Shown here: piece by piece, positions 12,330 through 22,781 of the stretch
Position numbering within the stretch: position 1 is the stretch's first letter
Layout: each line of letters begins with the position of its first letter
Source of the DNA: Flammula alnicola
Taxonomy: Eukaryota > Basidiomycota > Agaricomycetes > Agaricales > Strophariaceae
NCBI GenBank assembly: GCA_015499995.1
Contig: JADNRV010000106.1
Location: 124,001-188,000 of the forward strand
Reading direction: 5' to 3'
Length of the DNA: 64,000 bases
The notes under the pieces: model-generated
What the model saw: the letters and a program-made list of their open reading frames with translations, nothing else
Database searches by the model: none
What the model was told of the DNA's origin: nothing
Position numbers and translations under genes: made by a program

Positions 12330-13429
12330 GGTTTGAGTATGCAATGGTCAAAGTTCCAAATGAGGAAGGTAGTGGTTGAAGTTCAAGAGAGAGAACAACC
12401 AAACAAATAACAATCAGGTAGTTGTATGAAATACACACAAATAAGTACAAACATCACATGACTATATATTTGTGACCTATACCTGTCTTTCACCTGTGTG
12501 ATATCCATCCAATTTCTGAATAACATTGGAAATCGACTAGCTATGGTGCTGCCCACACTGTGGGAGCGGCTTAGGTTGCTGAGCAACCAAGGTCAGGCTG
12601 AAAAATAGATTTCAACCTGTCCTCGGTTGATTATTAGGTTGAACTAATTCAACCTAATATTTAGGTTGCGCGGCAACCTACCAAAACAACCAAGAAAATA
12701 GTGATGTTACACCTACATAATTAGACCATGAGTGCGCTGCTTTTCAACCAGACTTGTCAACCAGTAAATAGCTGCTCATCAACCTAAGTACAGGATCAGT
12801 GGCAAAGGTATTATATTTTTCCATAGAACTCTTAATTTGTGTATTCTAAACATGTTCTGGGTGATTCTGAAGAAAGAAAGTTGATGCCTGGAACGGCGCG
12901 ACATAATTAATAATTTGGCGCATGCAATTTTTTACGAAGTCCAAAATGCCGCGTTGGGTACTCTATTCGGTGATGGCCGATATTTCAGACTCCGCTCGAA
13001 CGGAGTCGTTGAAGGTGGTTGACCTCTGCAGCATCCCGGATTCATCCTTTCTGACACCCAACTGTATACGACCCCAACGAGTCCACAACAACCCAAATAA
13101 CCATGGTCTGCCCACACCCTGGGTCCGCATTCGATTAACAGTTACTTGAGGGCATAGGAGGTCTTAGGGGATAGTAAGACCCATGGTGGGAGGCCTATTA
13201 GGTACGTCGCAAACAACACCCCCATGATGCCACTGACCTACCACCTTTTGCTTGTAGGCTACTGAGGAGAGAGCATGTGCATGCTCTCTCTCCTCGTTTG
13301 GGCTCATTACTCTGCTGTATCGCGGAACAGGTGCCGCCCCATGTCTGTCTGCTCAGGGCGAATTGTGGTGTCACTGGTATGTCAATATCTGCTCTCTCCT
13401 CACGTCACATGAGACAGGGCTGACCATCG
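12330..13429. other. non-coding spacer with clustered palindromes
   Basis: No convincing gene. It contains three adjacent hairpins: 12574-12588 (GGTTGCT/AGCAACC), 12632-12660 (TTAGGTTGAA/TTCAACCTAA) and 12661-12680 (AGGTTGC/GCAACCT). A longer hairpin lies at 13264-13295 (GAGGAGAGAGCATG facing CATGCTCTCTCTCCTC). The 13185-13220 stretch shares a GTACGTCG(C/T)AAAC motif with 57895-57910. These look like remnants of small non-autonomous elements. Confidence 0.4.
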
Positions 13430-14280
13430 AGACACAATTGTATTGACCCCAAAGAGGGTGTTCCATGACATAGCGGTTCATCCTTGAAACCAAAACATAT
13501 GCCAGAAAATGGGGACTCACCAATTACCGTTACCGAACAGACCTGTAATCACGACACCATGAACCAGTAGAAATAGTGCTATTAGATGCGTAGGATCATA
13601 TGCAACATGTAGGGGCTTGGTGCTCAGTAGGTATAAAATATGCTTGTAATGCACGTAATAGGGTAGGCAATCTACCCCGCAGTTGATGCTTTAAAACCAG
13701 TGAAAACACCTAAGGGAATGATTAAACCTCATCGCACCAGACCCATTTCAATAAAAGACCAACATTTGATGCATCAAAACAGCTTTGCGATCACTGCAAG
13801 TTTGAAAAGTAGTTAACTTTGAAAAGTAGTTAACTAGAGTTTGACACATGTTTCTGTAAAGTGTAGCATGCACCCGTCGTGACCACGTAAAAGTTGTAGC
13901 GTGTATCTGTCGTGGTAGTGTGAAAGTTGTAGTGCATACTTGTCGCGGTCCCTGCATGAAAGTTACAGGTTGTTAAAGTCAAGTTAAAGTCAAAAGTCAT
14001 ATCAGTCGTCAAGTTAAAGGAAGTCCAAGTTCAGCATTGTTTGAGTTAGAAAGTCACCACCAGTTCTATGGAACTAAAACCTGCCCCATACCAAAAACCC
14101 ACGTAGACTTGTTTACAAGTCGAAGCACTTCTCCGTTTTCATACTTTACCCCCGAGACTCACACACAAGACTACGTCTAGTCAAGCTGTTGGTTTTGTGG
14201 TTTGGTTGTGTTGAGTGTAGAGTTCTTTCTGCACCACTAGCTAGATCATTTCCAATGTAGATGAAACCTAGCACTTTAAT
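13430..14280 (+). repeat. 5' LTR of gypsy-1 (family A, copy B, truncated at its 5' side)
   Basis: The reverse complement of the first 850 or so bases of LTR-A copies at 693 and 46517. It ends in CCTAGCACTTTAAT immediately before the primer-binding site at 14281. It carries a TATAAAATA box near 13628, correctly oriented to transcribe the gag-pol region downstream. The roughly 300 bp distal part present in copies A and C is missing here, with sequence identity stopping at about 13430. Confidence 0.65.
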
Positions 14281-14291
14281 TGGAGCCCACT
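14281..14291 (+). promoter_or_regulatory. gypsy-1 primer-binding site
   Basis: TGGAGCCCACTG directly follows the LTR. The same TGGAGCCCAC string occurs just after the LTR of gypsy-2 (34056). TGG is the complement of a tRNA 3' CCA, as expected of a tRNA-primed retrotransposon. The primer tRNA cannot be named from here. Confidence 0.6.
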
Positions 14292-14698
14292 GAAAGGGGG
14301 GTGAAAGGACAAGTCGTTTTCGAGGTTCAAAAACAAAAACACGCGCAGTTTAGTGTTCGCACTAGATGCGTAAAATTTCAAAGACCATAAAAAGTCACAA
14401 TTCCAGGACTATCTGCTCCACTGAGTAGGTCAACCAATAGACAGACTAGACAACCGTCAAGTCAACCAAATTTGGAAAGATCAAGAACTACCGCACAAGC
14501 AACTATGGTTCCCGTGTCTTCCTCTGTGCCCGAAACAGGAGCTAGACTTACGCAGAACTTGTTAAGCACAGGACTCCTTCCAGGATTAGAACCATACACC
14601 AGAGAATTTACACATAGAAGTATCCCCTCTACTGAAATTCCTCCATTCCCCCAAATGTCTACTCCAACCTCTGCTACTGCTCAAGACCAGCGGTTGCC

Positions 14699-16038
14699 AT
14701 GATGTTAGCAGCGGCATCCAAAATGCCTATGCCTTCATCAAGGGATGCACCCAAGTTTGACGCAGAAAAACTGGCAGAGTTGAATAGATTCATTAAGCGA
14801 ATGGAAGATTTATACGCGAAGCATAATGTCACGGATGATGATGAAAGAATTAGAATGCTGGGGAAATATGCAGATGCATGCACGGAAAGAGAGTGGGAAA
14901 TGCTGGAGAATTACAAAAGCAAAGATTGGAAGAGGTTCAAGAAAGAAGTTATTGAAGAATATGAAGAAGCCATGGATGAGGACAGAGGCTCATTGAAAAG
15001 ACTGCAAACTGTGTGCAAACAGCATCACGGGATTAGCATGTTGGACTTGTCTGATCTCCAAGCATTAAAATGCATGTTCCACGCGGAAAGCCTTGAGACT
15101 CCAGGAAGAACTGGTACTGTTGTCCAACCACGAAGCTGTAGACATGTTCCTGTCATGCTTGACCCTTGAGTTCAGACAATTAATACAAAATCAACTGGAC
15201 TTGTTAGACAGAATTGGCACTAGCGCTGCTACCGCTGCTGTTTGATGACCAGAAGACAAGTACAAATTGAATGAAACCATTGACGTGGCGATTGACATGG
15301 CTAAGGGTTCGCGAGTCACATACAAAAATACAGACAGTGGAGGCAGCTATGAAAGGATCAGCTCTACCTCTATTAAAATTGAGGAAGTAAATCAAACAGT
15401 AGCCACGCTCAAAGACCAGTTCAATGTACACAAAAAACAACTAGAGGCGCACAGCCAAAATGTCTAATCAGTTAGGTGAATTGGCGCATCTAATGCAACA
15501 ACAGTCCACTATGCAGTGTCAAGTCAGCCAACAGCAGTTTATGCCTCCTATGGGTCCACCGGTACCACAGCTGTATAGACCACAGCAGCCGATGTACATG
15601 GGAAACAATGCGCCTCAAAGCAGTGGATGTTTCTACTGTGGCGAAGACGGTCATATGAAAAATGAATGCTCGCATCATGCACATCACCTAGATGCTGGCT
15701 GGATCACTGTAGATTCGCTAGGGTGCATCAGAATGATTGATGGGCGTCCCATTCTGTATGAAGGCAGAGCAACGACAAAAGAACACATAGAACACGCATG
15801 TCAGAAAAAGACAACAGCAGCTCTACAATCTGCGGCAAATAGAAACAGTTTCTATACTGGAGTAAATATGCTGGGTATTATACAGTTAGCACAGATCGCT
15901 CAGCCGCAGCCGCCCCAAACCCAAGATAAAGTAGAGGAATTATTGGACCTCCTTGACATAGAGGATGTGCATCAATACCTTATTTCTCGCAGGACAAGGG
16001 GTACTGAATCTGAGGATCTGGAGGATTCAGATTTCTGA
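14699..16038 (+). pseudogene. gypsy-1 gag with CCHC zinc knuckle
   Basis: Homologous to the gypsy-2 gag: the shared capsid region includes the GSLKRL-QVCK segment (about 14990-15020) and LSDLQALK. A CX2CX4HX4C zinc knuckle (CFYCGEDGHMKNEC) lies at about 15628-15670, preceded by a Gln/Pro/Met-rich linker. Lesions: a frame change near 15105, tandem TGA-TGA at 15243-15248 (the second aligned with Arg of gypsy-2), and a frame change near 15460. The C-terminal end at 16038 is also TGA. Confidence 0.7.
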
Positions 16039-16046
16039 ACCATTCA

Positions 16047-17502
16047 ATGAAGGGAATAGCTGGTGCTGGGAGAATGACTAAGTTCCCTTCATCGAAAGCC
16101 CCGGAGGACCTATATAATTTTAGTCAGACAAGGAACATGCAGAAAAACAAGAAAACAGCTGAAGTTGTAATACCACCAAGACCTGCAGTGAAACACATGG
16201 TCAGAATTGCAGAACCTGAGGTACAGGAACCCGCGGAAACCCAACCACCCCCAGAGTTGCCATTCCTCGAAGTCCCTTCACTCACTGAAGTTGTGAGAAC
16301 TGACAAAGAGAGACCAGCACCTGAGAAGGAAGGACCCGCATACTGAACTCAGGCCCCAGTACAGAAAGGCGCATTGAACCGAGAGGTTGCCAAAGCCATA
16401 CTGAACATGCCTATTGGCACGATGATTGGCCAAGTACTAGGATCATCACCAGGGGTCATGAAAGAAATGGCACATCAAGTTACGCGTGTGCGCATGCTAA
16501 CTATGCCTGCAAACAACAACTTCGTGGCCACTGTGGAAGATGTAACCAATTCAGAGGAGTCAGAAAGCAATGAAGGAATAGTAAATAGTGCGCCCGCTAA
16601 TAGCAGCGTACTTATTGCGGAGGTCCCTGAAGATAGCAGCGTACTTATTGCGGAGGTCCCTGAAGATAGCAGCGTACTTATTGCAGAGGTCCCTGAAGAT
16701 AGCAGCATACTTATTGCGGAGGTCCCTGAAGATAGCATAATGCTAGAAGATTTACCGTACACAGGCTATATGGTCCTAACAGAAGACTGTGAGGATGGAC
16801 CAAAGGGTGCCATTATGGTGCATGATCCCATAGTGCAGTATCTGAATGATTTACCTGAAGGAGAGAAACCGAAGACTATCTATGGCATGAGAGACTTGCA
16901 TGCCCTTAGAGCTATCTATCTGACAGTTAACAATGTTGACGAGGAAGAAGCGCTATTAGACAGTGGATCACAAATTGTGTCAATGTCTAAGGATATCGCG
17001 GTAACACTAGGAATCAGCTGAAACCCTGGCATAATGATTAATATGCAAAGCGCCCAAGGACATATAGAATCGACCCTAGGATTAGCGCATAATATACCAT
17101 TTAAATGTGGGGACATGACACTATTGCTACAAGTCCACATTATAAATGGTCCAGCATATAAGATCCTATTAGGGCACCCATTTGATGTGTTAACTGCAAG
17201 TAACATTCAGAATGCGATGGACAGCAATCAAACAATCACACTGACTAACCCTCAGTCTGGTTGAAAAGTAGTGTTACCTACTTATGAATGTGGGAGGCCA
17301 CCCAAGTACCTAAGGAAAGGGACTGGGCAGGCTTTTCAGATCTCGATGAGTTGATGAACAGTCAAGGAGAGACGGCCGTGGTATTCGACTATGATGAGAA
17401 TACAAAAGAGGTGAAGATAGTAGGGTACACTACATCGCAGAATGGAACATTTACCCAAGCTGGGTTAATGAACGCATTCCTTGAACAAGTGGTGGAACAT
17501 GC
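16047..17502 (+). pseudogene. gypsy-1 linker and aspartic protease region
   Basis: After a Pro-rich linker, an aspartic protease motif ALLDSGSQIVSMSKD appears at about 16948-16995, with downstream conserved ILLGHPFDVL. A 33-bp unit encoding SSVLIAEVPED is tandemly repeated about four times at 16601-16737. TGA stops interrupt at 16342-16344, 17019-17021 (Trp in gypsy-2) and 17262-17264 (Arg in gypsy-2). The frame is truncated by the KDZ insertion at 17503 and resumes at 28686. Confidence 0.7.
17494..17502. repeat. KDZ target-site duplication, left copy
   Basis: GGAACATGC here and again at 28686-28694 immediately flank the KDZ element. Because the terminal bases overlap the repeat, the true duplication could be read as 7-9 bp. 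Zisupton-type elements are known for duplications of about 8 bp. Confidence 0.75.
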
Positions 17503-18125
17503 ACATAGGACAGTATAACAATCACCTTAGTAACCTAAGTCCGGTAATCAACAAAATCACAATGATCACCGGGCTAGCCGCACTGACTCAGAAACAACAG
17601 GTGTCATGTGCTTCACGGTGTGGCCGGATCAGGTACGAAATTGCGTGTCACACGGTTCATTTGCATGTGAATGGGTCCTATAGGCACACCCAGGGCCTGG
17701 TTACCGTACGGGGTTCGGTCCCGAGGGTGGCCGTAATGGGTTCCCTGGGGGGCCCGGTATTTGATTCCCTGGGGGGCCCGGTATTTGATTCCCTGGGGGG
17801 CCCGGTATTTGATTCCCTGGGGGGCCCGGTATTTGATTCCCACCGGGGCCCGGTAATTGGTTCCCAGGGGGGGGGGCAGAAATTGATTCCCAGGGGGCCA
17901 GGTAATAGGTTCCCAGGGGGGCCACATGGGGCGGGATAATAGGGGCCCGGTAATTGGTCCCGATGGTGGCTGTAATAAATGGCCCTCGGGTTCTACCTAG
18001 CATTCCATTCCACAAAAATTGGTTATCCCTCGGCACACCCTGCATCTTGTCCCGCATTCACCAGAAAATAGGATCTGTAGTTTTGTCATATTGTCTTCCA
18101 GGGGATGTACAGTTAGAAAGCAAAT
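17503..18125 (+). repeat. KDZ left terminal inverted repeat with 24-bp subrepeats
   Basis: About 620 bp matching, inverted, the right end of the element. The outer 240 bp are nearly identical at both ends. A subterminal array at about 17739-17945 holds four perfect 24-bp units (TTCCCTGGGGGGCCCGGTAT plus 4) and several diverged ones (23-26 bp). The inner part (18000-18125), including CGCATTCACCAGAAAA, also matches the right end. ORFs here are by-products of the repeat. Confidence 0.8.
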
Positions 18126-18549
18126 AACAGTCTAAATTGGTGTCATAACTGTACCTGTGACTTTGAGAAGTACTCTACCCCTGAAGTTGACCAACATATT
18201 TAAACTATGCAGCGAATCATGTTTTTCTACCTCAGGTAGGTGATAATGGTGAAATGTCAACCCTCGGCCGATAGAACCCACCGTGGTCATCCCAATTTGC
18301 AGGAATATTTAACCATATTTGCATCACGGTCCACTATTATTGATGTCATGTAATTCTATTGAGCACCCCCACGGAGCATTTGTCGACCCTCGGGTGCAGC
18401 GCCTCCGGGCCAGTTTTTGTACATGATTTTCTGCACTGAACGATTTTGAAGTTTTCATATTTTAACTGTCTTTTATTTGACCCAAATTGATATCATTTAC
18501 ATGCTATTCGTCATGGTAATATATGCTACAGCCATACTCAGTCGTGTAA
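18126..18549. other. non-coding interval inside KDZ left end
   Basis: About 420 bp between the inverted repeat and the stop codon of the 484-aa gene. No gene, tandem array or hairpin stands out. It probably holds the 3' untranslated region of the minus-strand gene. Confidence 0.4.
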
Positions 18550-20276
18550 CTACATCCAAGGGCGCAAAAGATCTTTGATACTCTCAAGTTCGTCTCCCAC
18601 CTCGGAAAGGATATTCACAGAAAGAATTTCAGCCTGCAACTGGTTACGCCGAGCACTGTTAAACACATGCAACTTGTTTTCATACGTGTTGTCATCGAAG
18701 TCTGAGTCTAGGACTCCCATATGGACATTGTACAGTTGCTGTTCGGTGTATGACTATGGACTGTGTTCAATGGCATGGATACGCAATCTGAATATAGACT
18801 CACAAATTTTATGGGTGGGTTGAAGTTCGAGACACATCTCGTCGAATCTAACTCAATGTCCGATGGCTTCAACGGACGTTCATAAGCGGCGACCGGGGTC
18901 ATGGGTCCCTCCCCGTGGGTGTGGACATTCCTATTGGAAACAAACCTGGCTTCCGGGGGTGGTCTGAAAAAAGTATTCGGCCCATGGGCATTGTCAATAA
19001 CGGCATCAACCACCTCGACCCAAGAGGGTTTGGGTGTGCACGCGAGAGACGCCGGAGGGCCCGATGGCCCCGCCAGTCCAGCCTCGGAATCTTGATCATC
19101 AAAGGTAAGCTAGTGACAGGTACTGGGACAATGGAAGACTCACCGAAGCTCTGTTGGATATTTCCTACTCCAAACATAGCTGTGTCTTGAGAATGTGATC
19201 AGCTTAGATGCCAGAGTGTACTATATGATACCTACTGCCAGACATGTTTTCAAGGTACTGAAACCCCTTATTAACTGCCGGGTTCTTGCCCTTTGAGCCC
19301 ACCTCAGAGTCAGAATCACTGCCTAATGGAGTTGTCAGTCAGCCTCGGTATGCCGACAGCTGCAGACGACATACCTAATATTGCCTCGAGCTGCTCGGCC
19401 TTCATTGAGTGCAGTAGACGTAGCTGGGAGGTGAAGCCCGAGGGCGACCGTGGGTCGGTGACCGAGGCATTGTCACCTGGTCCAATGTCAGGTGTGGGTG
19501 CAAATTGCAAAGTCTGACTTACCAAGCAATGCATCCGCTGATTTACGAACGTCGATAACAGGAGGGGCCTCATGTGATGATTCATCTGATTGTTGTCTGT
19601 GAGTTTGTGGAAGACTAAGTGAGGAGACGTCGTTACCAGATGAGGCCTGAACTCGGTCAACTAGTGCGAATGGCTGGCTGGCCTCGGGCTGCTGATTTGA
19701 ATCAGAGTCGGACATATCAATAGCATGCCCGCCCCGAGGGATCAATGCAAAAGGCTGGCTGCATAGTATTCCCTCGGGGCCGAATTCGGCCTCTGAGCCA
19801 GATGAGACAATAATTTCTGACCGTGGGATTAGCGTAAAGGGTTGGCTGGCTATGTTGGGTACGGGTTCGCTAGCAATGTTGGGTACCGGTTTGGGGGCCT
19901 CGGCATGCGGTCTCTCGGCCCCGCCGGGTTTAAGCCCTGCTGTTGGCTCGGGCCCGGAGTCCGAGTCTGAGTCAGAAGAGAGAGGGAGTGTGGAGCGCGG
20001 GTTGAGGTTGAATGGCCGGCTGGCTACACGTCCCTCGGCCCCGGTGGGCTTGACGGGCTTCTTTGGTGGTGGTATGCTTAACTTGTCCAAAGCATTGGAT
20101 AAAGTCGACAAGGTTGAGCCTTCACCGGTGTTGATAATCCTGCTAGGCATAATGTTCGTGGGGTGCGAATGTTGATTGCCTGCTTGATTGCCAGCAATTT
20201 GGAGAGAAGTACTTGCGCTCTCCACAGCTGGAGACACCTCGTGTGCTGCTGAACGTCTGGAGAAATTCTTAGACAT
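18550..20276 (-). CDS. KDZ accessory protein A, 484 aa, six exons, disordered with SQPF repeats
   Basis: A splice model with canonical GT-AG sites and consistent phases gives exons 20276-19523, 19476-19375, 19322-19236, 19179-19144, 19090-18804 and 18738-18550, totalling 485 codons with no internal stop. The first exon is disordered and holds four related motifs (SRPFNLNPR, SQPFTLIPR, SQPFALIPR, SQPFALVDR), three followed by Ser/Asp/Glu runs such as SSDSDSDSG. Some of these runs have a hydrophobic patch before the acidic stretch (EIIVSSGSE). The C-terminal exon is helical and charged. It is divergent to the Zn2Cys6-like gene, 225 bp away. No family recognised; the role in transposition or chromatin is unknown. 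Intact while the transposase is not. Confidence 0.75.
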
Positions 20277-20501
20277 GGATGAGTGGAGCGTAAAGGCAAG
20301 TTGACTGATCTCGTTATCGATCAGTAGCCTTTATCGGAGCCCGGGCAGGTCACGTGACACATGTTGTGTTTGTTTGTACACGGTTGAAATTAGCAAGTTC
20401 GTTTTGAGCGCTTTCTTCACTACCACTACCATCTCCATCCACCGTCCTCCACTGACATCCCATCCACTCCCAATTCGATCCCCACTCCTCCATTATACAC
20501 C
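20277..20501. promoter_or_regulatory. divergent promoter region inside KDZ
   Basis: A 225-bp interval between the ATG of the minus-strand 484-aa gene and the ATG of the plus-strand Zn2Cys6-like gene. It contains a palindromic CACGTG at 20351-20356 and pyrimidine-rich tracts toward the plus-strand start, whose context CACCATGGCG is favourable. Shared control of the two genes is inferred from geometry only. Confidence 0.4.
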
Positions 20502-22634
20502 ATGGCGTCCACCACAATCCCACAACCCAACGTCTCCGAGGCGGACGCACATCGGCTGGCTGACGGATTCGAGGCGCGCGTTACGCGCTACCTCGACACG
20601 GACGACAAGGAGGGGTTCGACAGGAACCAGAAGGGGTTGTACCTTGCCCTGGTAAGTCTGAGTTTTCGTTATATTCCATTTGATAGTGACAGTGTATCCC
20701 CCTAGGATGAAGCAAACAAAGCGCTGGCGGTTTACAAGCGCCCCGCGGACGAGTTTCGCCTCCTGGACTTCCTTGTCCAGGTATTTATCAAGGGCCAGGC
20801 ACGACTGCCCAACGGCACCGTCAAGCTATGCGCGGACTTCGAGAAGATGATGAGGTACAGGGAGAAGTTTGAGGAGTGAAAGGCTGTGGAGGGGCACAAG
20901 GTGTCAGGGGCGAAGTACCGAGGTGCCGCGGGCGTCGACCGGAGGGAGGACAAGACAAGAGAGGCCGCGGGTGAGGAGCAGGAGAAGGAGAGTGTGCAGA
21001 GACGAAAGGAGAGGACCGAGGGGACAGAGGTCAAGACGGCGAAGCAAAAGGGAGCCGAAGGGAATGTGCAGAAGGAGAAGGAGAGCGAGGGAAGACAGGA
21101 GAAGGACGCCGAGGTGAAGGCGAGTGGGACGGCAAAGGGGAAAGCGAAGGTGGTGGAGCCAGAGGAGTCGGAGTCGAGTGAGGAAGAGAGGGTAGGAAAG
21201 GAGAAGGACACCGAGGTGAAGGCGAGGGGGAAGGTGAAGGGGAAAGCGAAGGCGGTGGAGCCAGAGGAAGAGGAGTCGAGTGAGGAAGAGGGGAGTAGCA
21301 AACGCCCGCGGGCGAAGGAGGGTGCGAAGCCCCAGGGGGTGAAGAAGAGTCGTGGGGAGGAAGCTGAGCGGACGCCGGCACCGAGTAGAGGGAGCAAGGA
21401 GGGGAAGCCGCCGAAGGTCGACAAGCAGAAGGCGCCGAAGGTGACAAAGCGGCGGATCACATCGAAACTGACGGTGGAGAGCTCGGCCGACGAAGAGGAG
21501 GAGAAGAAGACCAAGGGCAAAGGCAAGGCGAAGGCTAAGCCAAAGTCGAAGGCAAAGAGCGTCGCGGACACCGACGAGGCCGAGGGGTCAGAAGATGAGA
21601 CGCCACCACTGGAGTCCGTACAAGCACGCGCAGAGGCGAAGAAAGCGGCACAGACCCGCTCCGAGGCCCCCCCATCCGACTGCCTCGAGCTGGAGGAAAA
21701 GTGCATCCACTGCATGAAGCACAGCCGTCGGTGCCTGTGGACGCCCGAGGCCATCAAGAAAGCGGGCCCGAAGGCTTGCTGGCAGTGCAAGGTGAGGAAG
21801 ATTGGGTGCCTCCCCAATGCCCGGTCCTCGGGCCCGGTTGTCGTCGATCTCACCACCCCTCTCGACGACCTGGCTGACTTGCTCGGCCCCGCCTCCTCCC
21901 GTGCCAATGGTGTTCCAGGTGTGGGGACTGCAGGTGAGACCTCCGATGGGCCAACAACACTGGGGGAGCTCCTCGTTGAGCTCCTTCAGACTGTTCGAAC
22001 AACACAGGAGGAGAACAGGGAGTTGCGCAGGGAGATGAGGGCGGTGCAGACCACCCTCCACTCGAGGACAGCTTACGACGCCAAGGGGCAGGGTGAGCTC
22101 AAGGAGCTCATCCTCGGCCTCACAGCTGTTCGGTCAGCCCCAGCGCCATCCCCCCCGCGGCCTCAAACACCACCAAGGAAGGTGACACCTCGGGCTCAAC
22201 CACCCCCGCCCCCTCCCCCCAGCAAAAAGGCGACACCTCGGCCTGCTACAACCCCGGCCCCCAATACACCCCCGCCCCCCAAGGTGACTCCACAGCCCCA
22301 AACGCCCCCTCGACCCCCCACGGTCACTGAGCCCCGCGGACACCACAGCTCCTCACCGAACCACGTCGAAAGGGTCCCCCGGTCAGCGACAGCGAAGAAG
22401 AGGGTGATATCCCCGCTGGATCGACACCACCGGCCACACCAATCCCAGCGGCCACTGCCCACTCACCTCCTCGGCCCATCACCTCTCGAAGGCCCGTTGG
22501 TGGCCCAGCGTCGAGCACATCGAGGGCACCACACACTCGGGCACCGAAGTACTGCCCGCTCGGTCACCCATGTAGTTTACTCATCGGGCACCGAAGTCAT
22601 GCACCACTCGGGCACCGACATGAGCAACCACTAG
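20502..22634 (+). CDS. KDZ accessory protein B with Zn2Cys6-like cluster, one in-frame TGA
   Basis: Exon 1 (20502-20651) splices through a 54-nt intron to 20706 in frame and runs to TAG at 22632-22634, about 692 codons, with a single TGA at 20877-20879 (codon 108). Layout: N-terminal helical domain (1-110), long Lys/Glu-rich linker with many GKAK and EPEE segments (110-375), cysteine cluster at 383-418 with spacing C-x2-C-x6-C-x14-C-x2-C-x6-C, a coiled-coil-like segment (about 470-520), a Pro/Thr-rich tail and 8-residue SGTEV-type repeats at the end. The spacing is that of fungal Zn(II)2Cys6 DNA-binding domains with a long loop. A role in binding element DNA is inferred. The TGA may be a lesion or sequencing error. 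Confidence 0.65.
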
Positions 22635-22730
22635 GGCACCGAGATAGTTGACAGCTCGGGCACCGGTGGTTTGAACATCTCGGGCACCGATACACTTACC
22701 CACTCAGGGACCGCTGTAGTTGACTACTGC
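22524..22730 (+). repeat. 24-bp imperfect tandem repeat (CGGGCACCG units)
   Basis: Seven to eight units of about 24 bp, each starting (T)CGGGCACCGA, run from inside the 3' end of the Zn2Cys6-like frame past its stop toward the transposase. In frame each unit encodes eight residues of SGTEV-type. The period equals that of the subterminal array in the element ends, though the units differ. Confidence 0.6.
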
Positions 22731-22781
22731 ATCTGATCTAGCATGTCAGGTCACATGTACTGATATTGTTTCCTTTCTCAG

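Noticed and set aside
13264..13295. Helitron 3' hairpin
   Set aside because: No CTRR terminus or 5' TC start in a suitable position and no Rep-helicase nearby.
20732..21907. 391-codon minus-strand frame antisense to protein B
   Set aside because: Ser/Phe/Leu-rich translation forced by the Lys/Glu-rich codons of the plus-strand gene; no independent motif.
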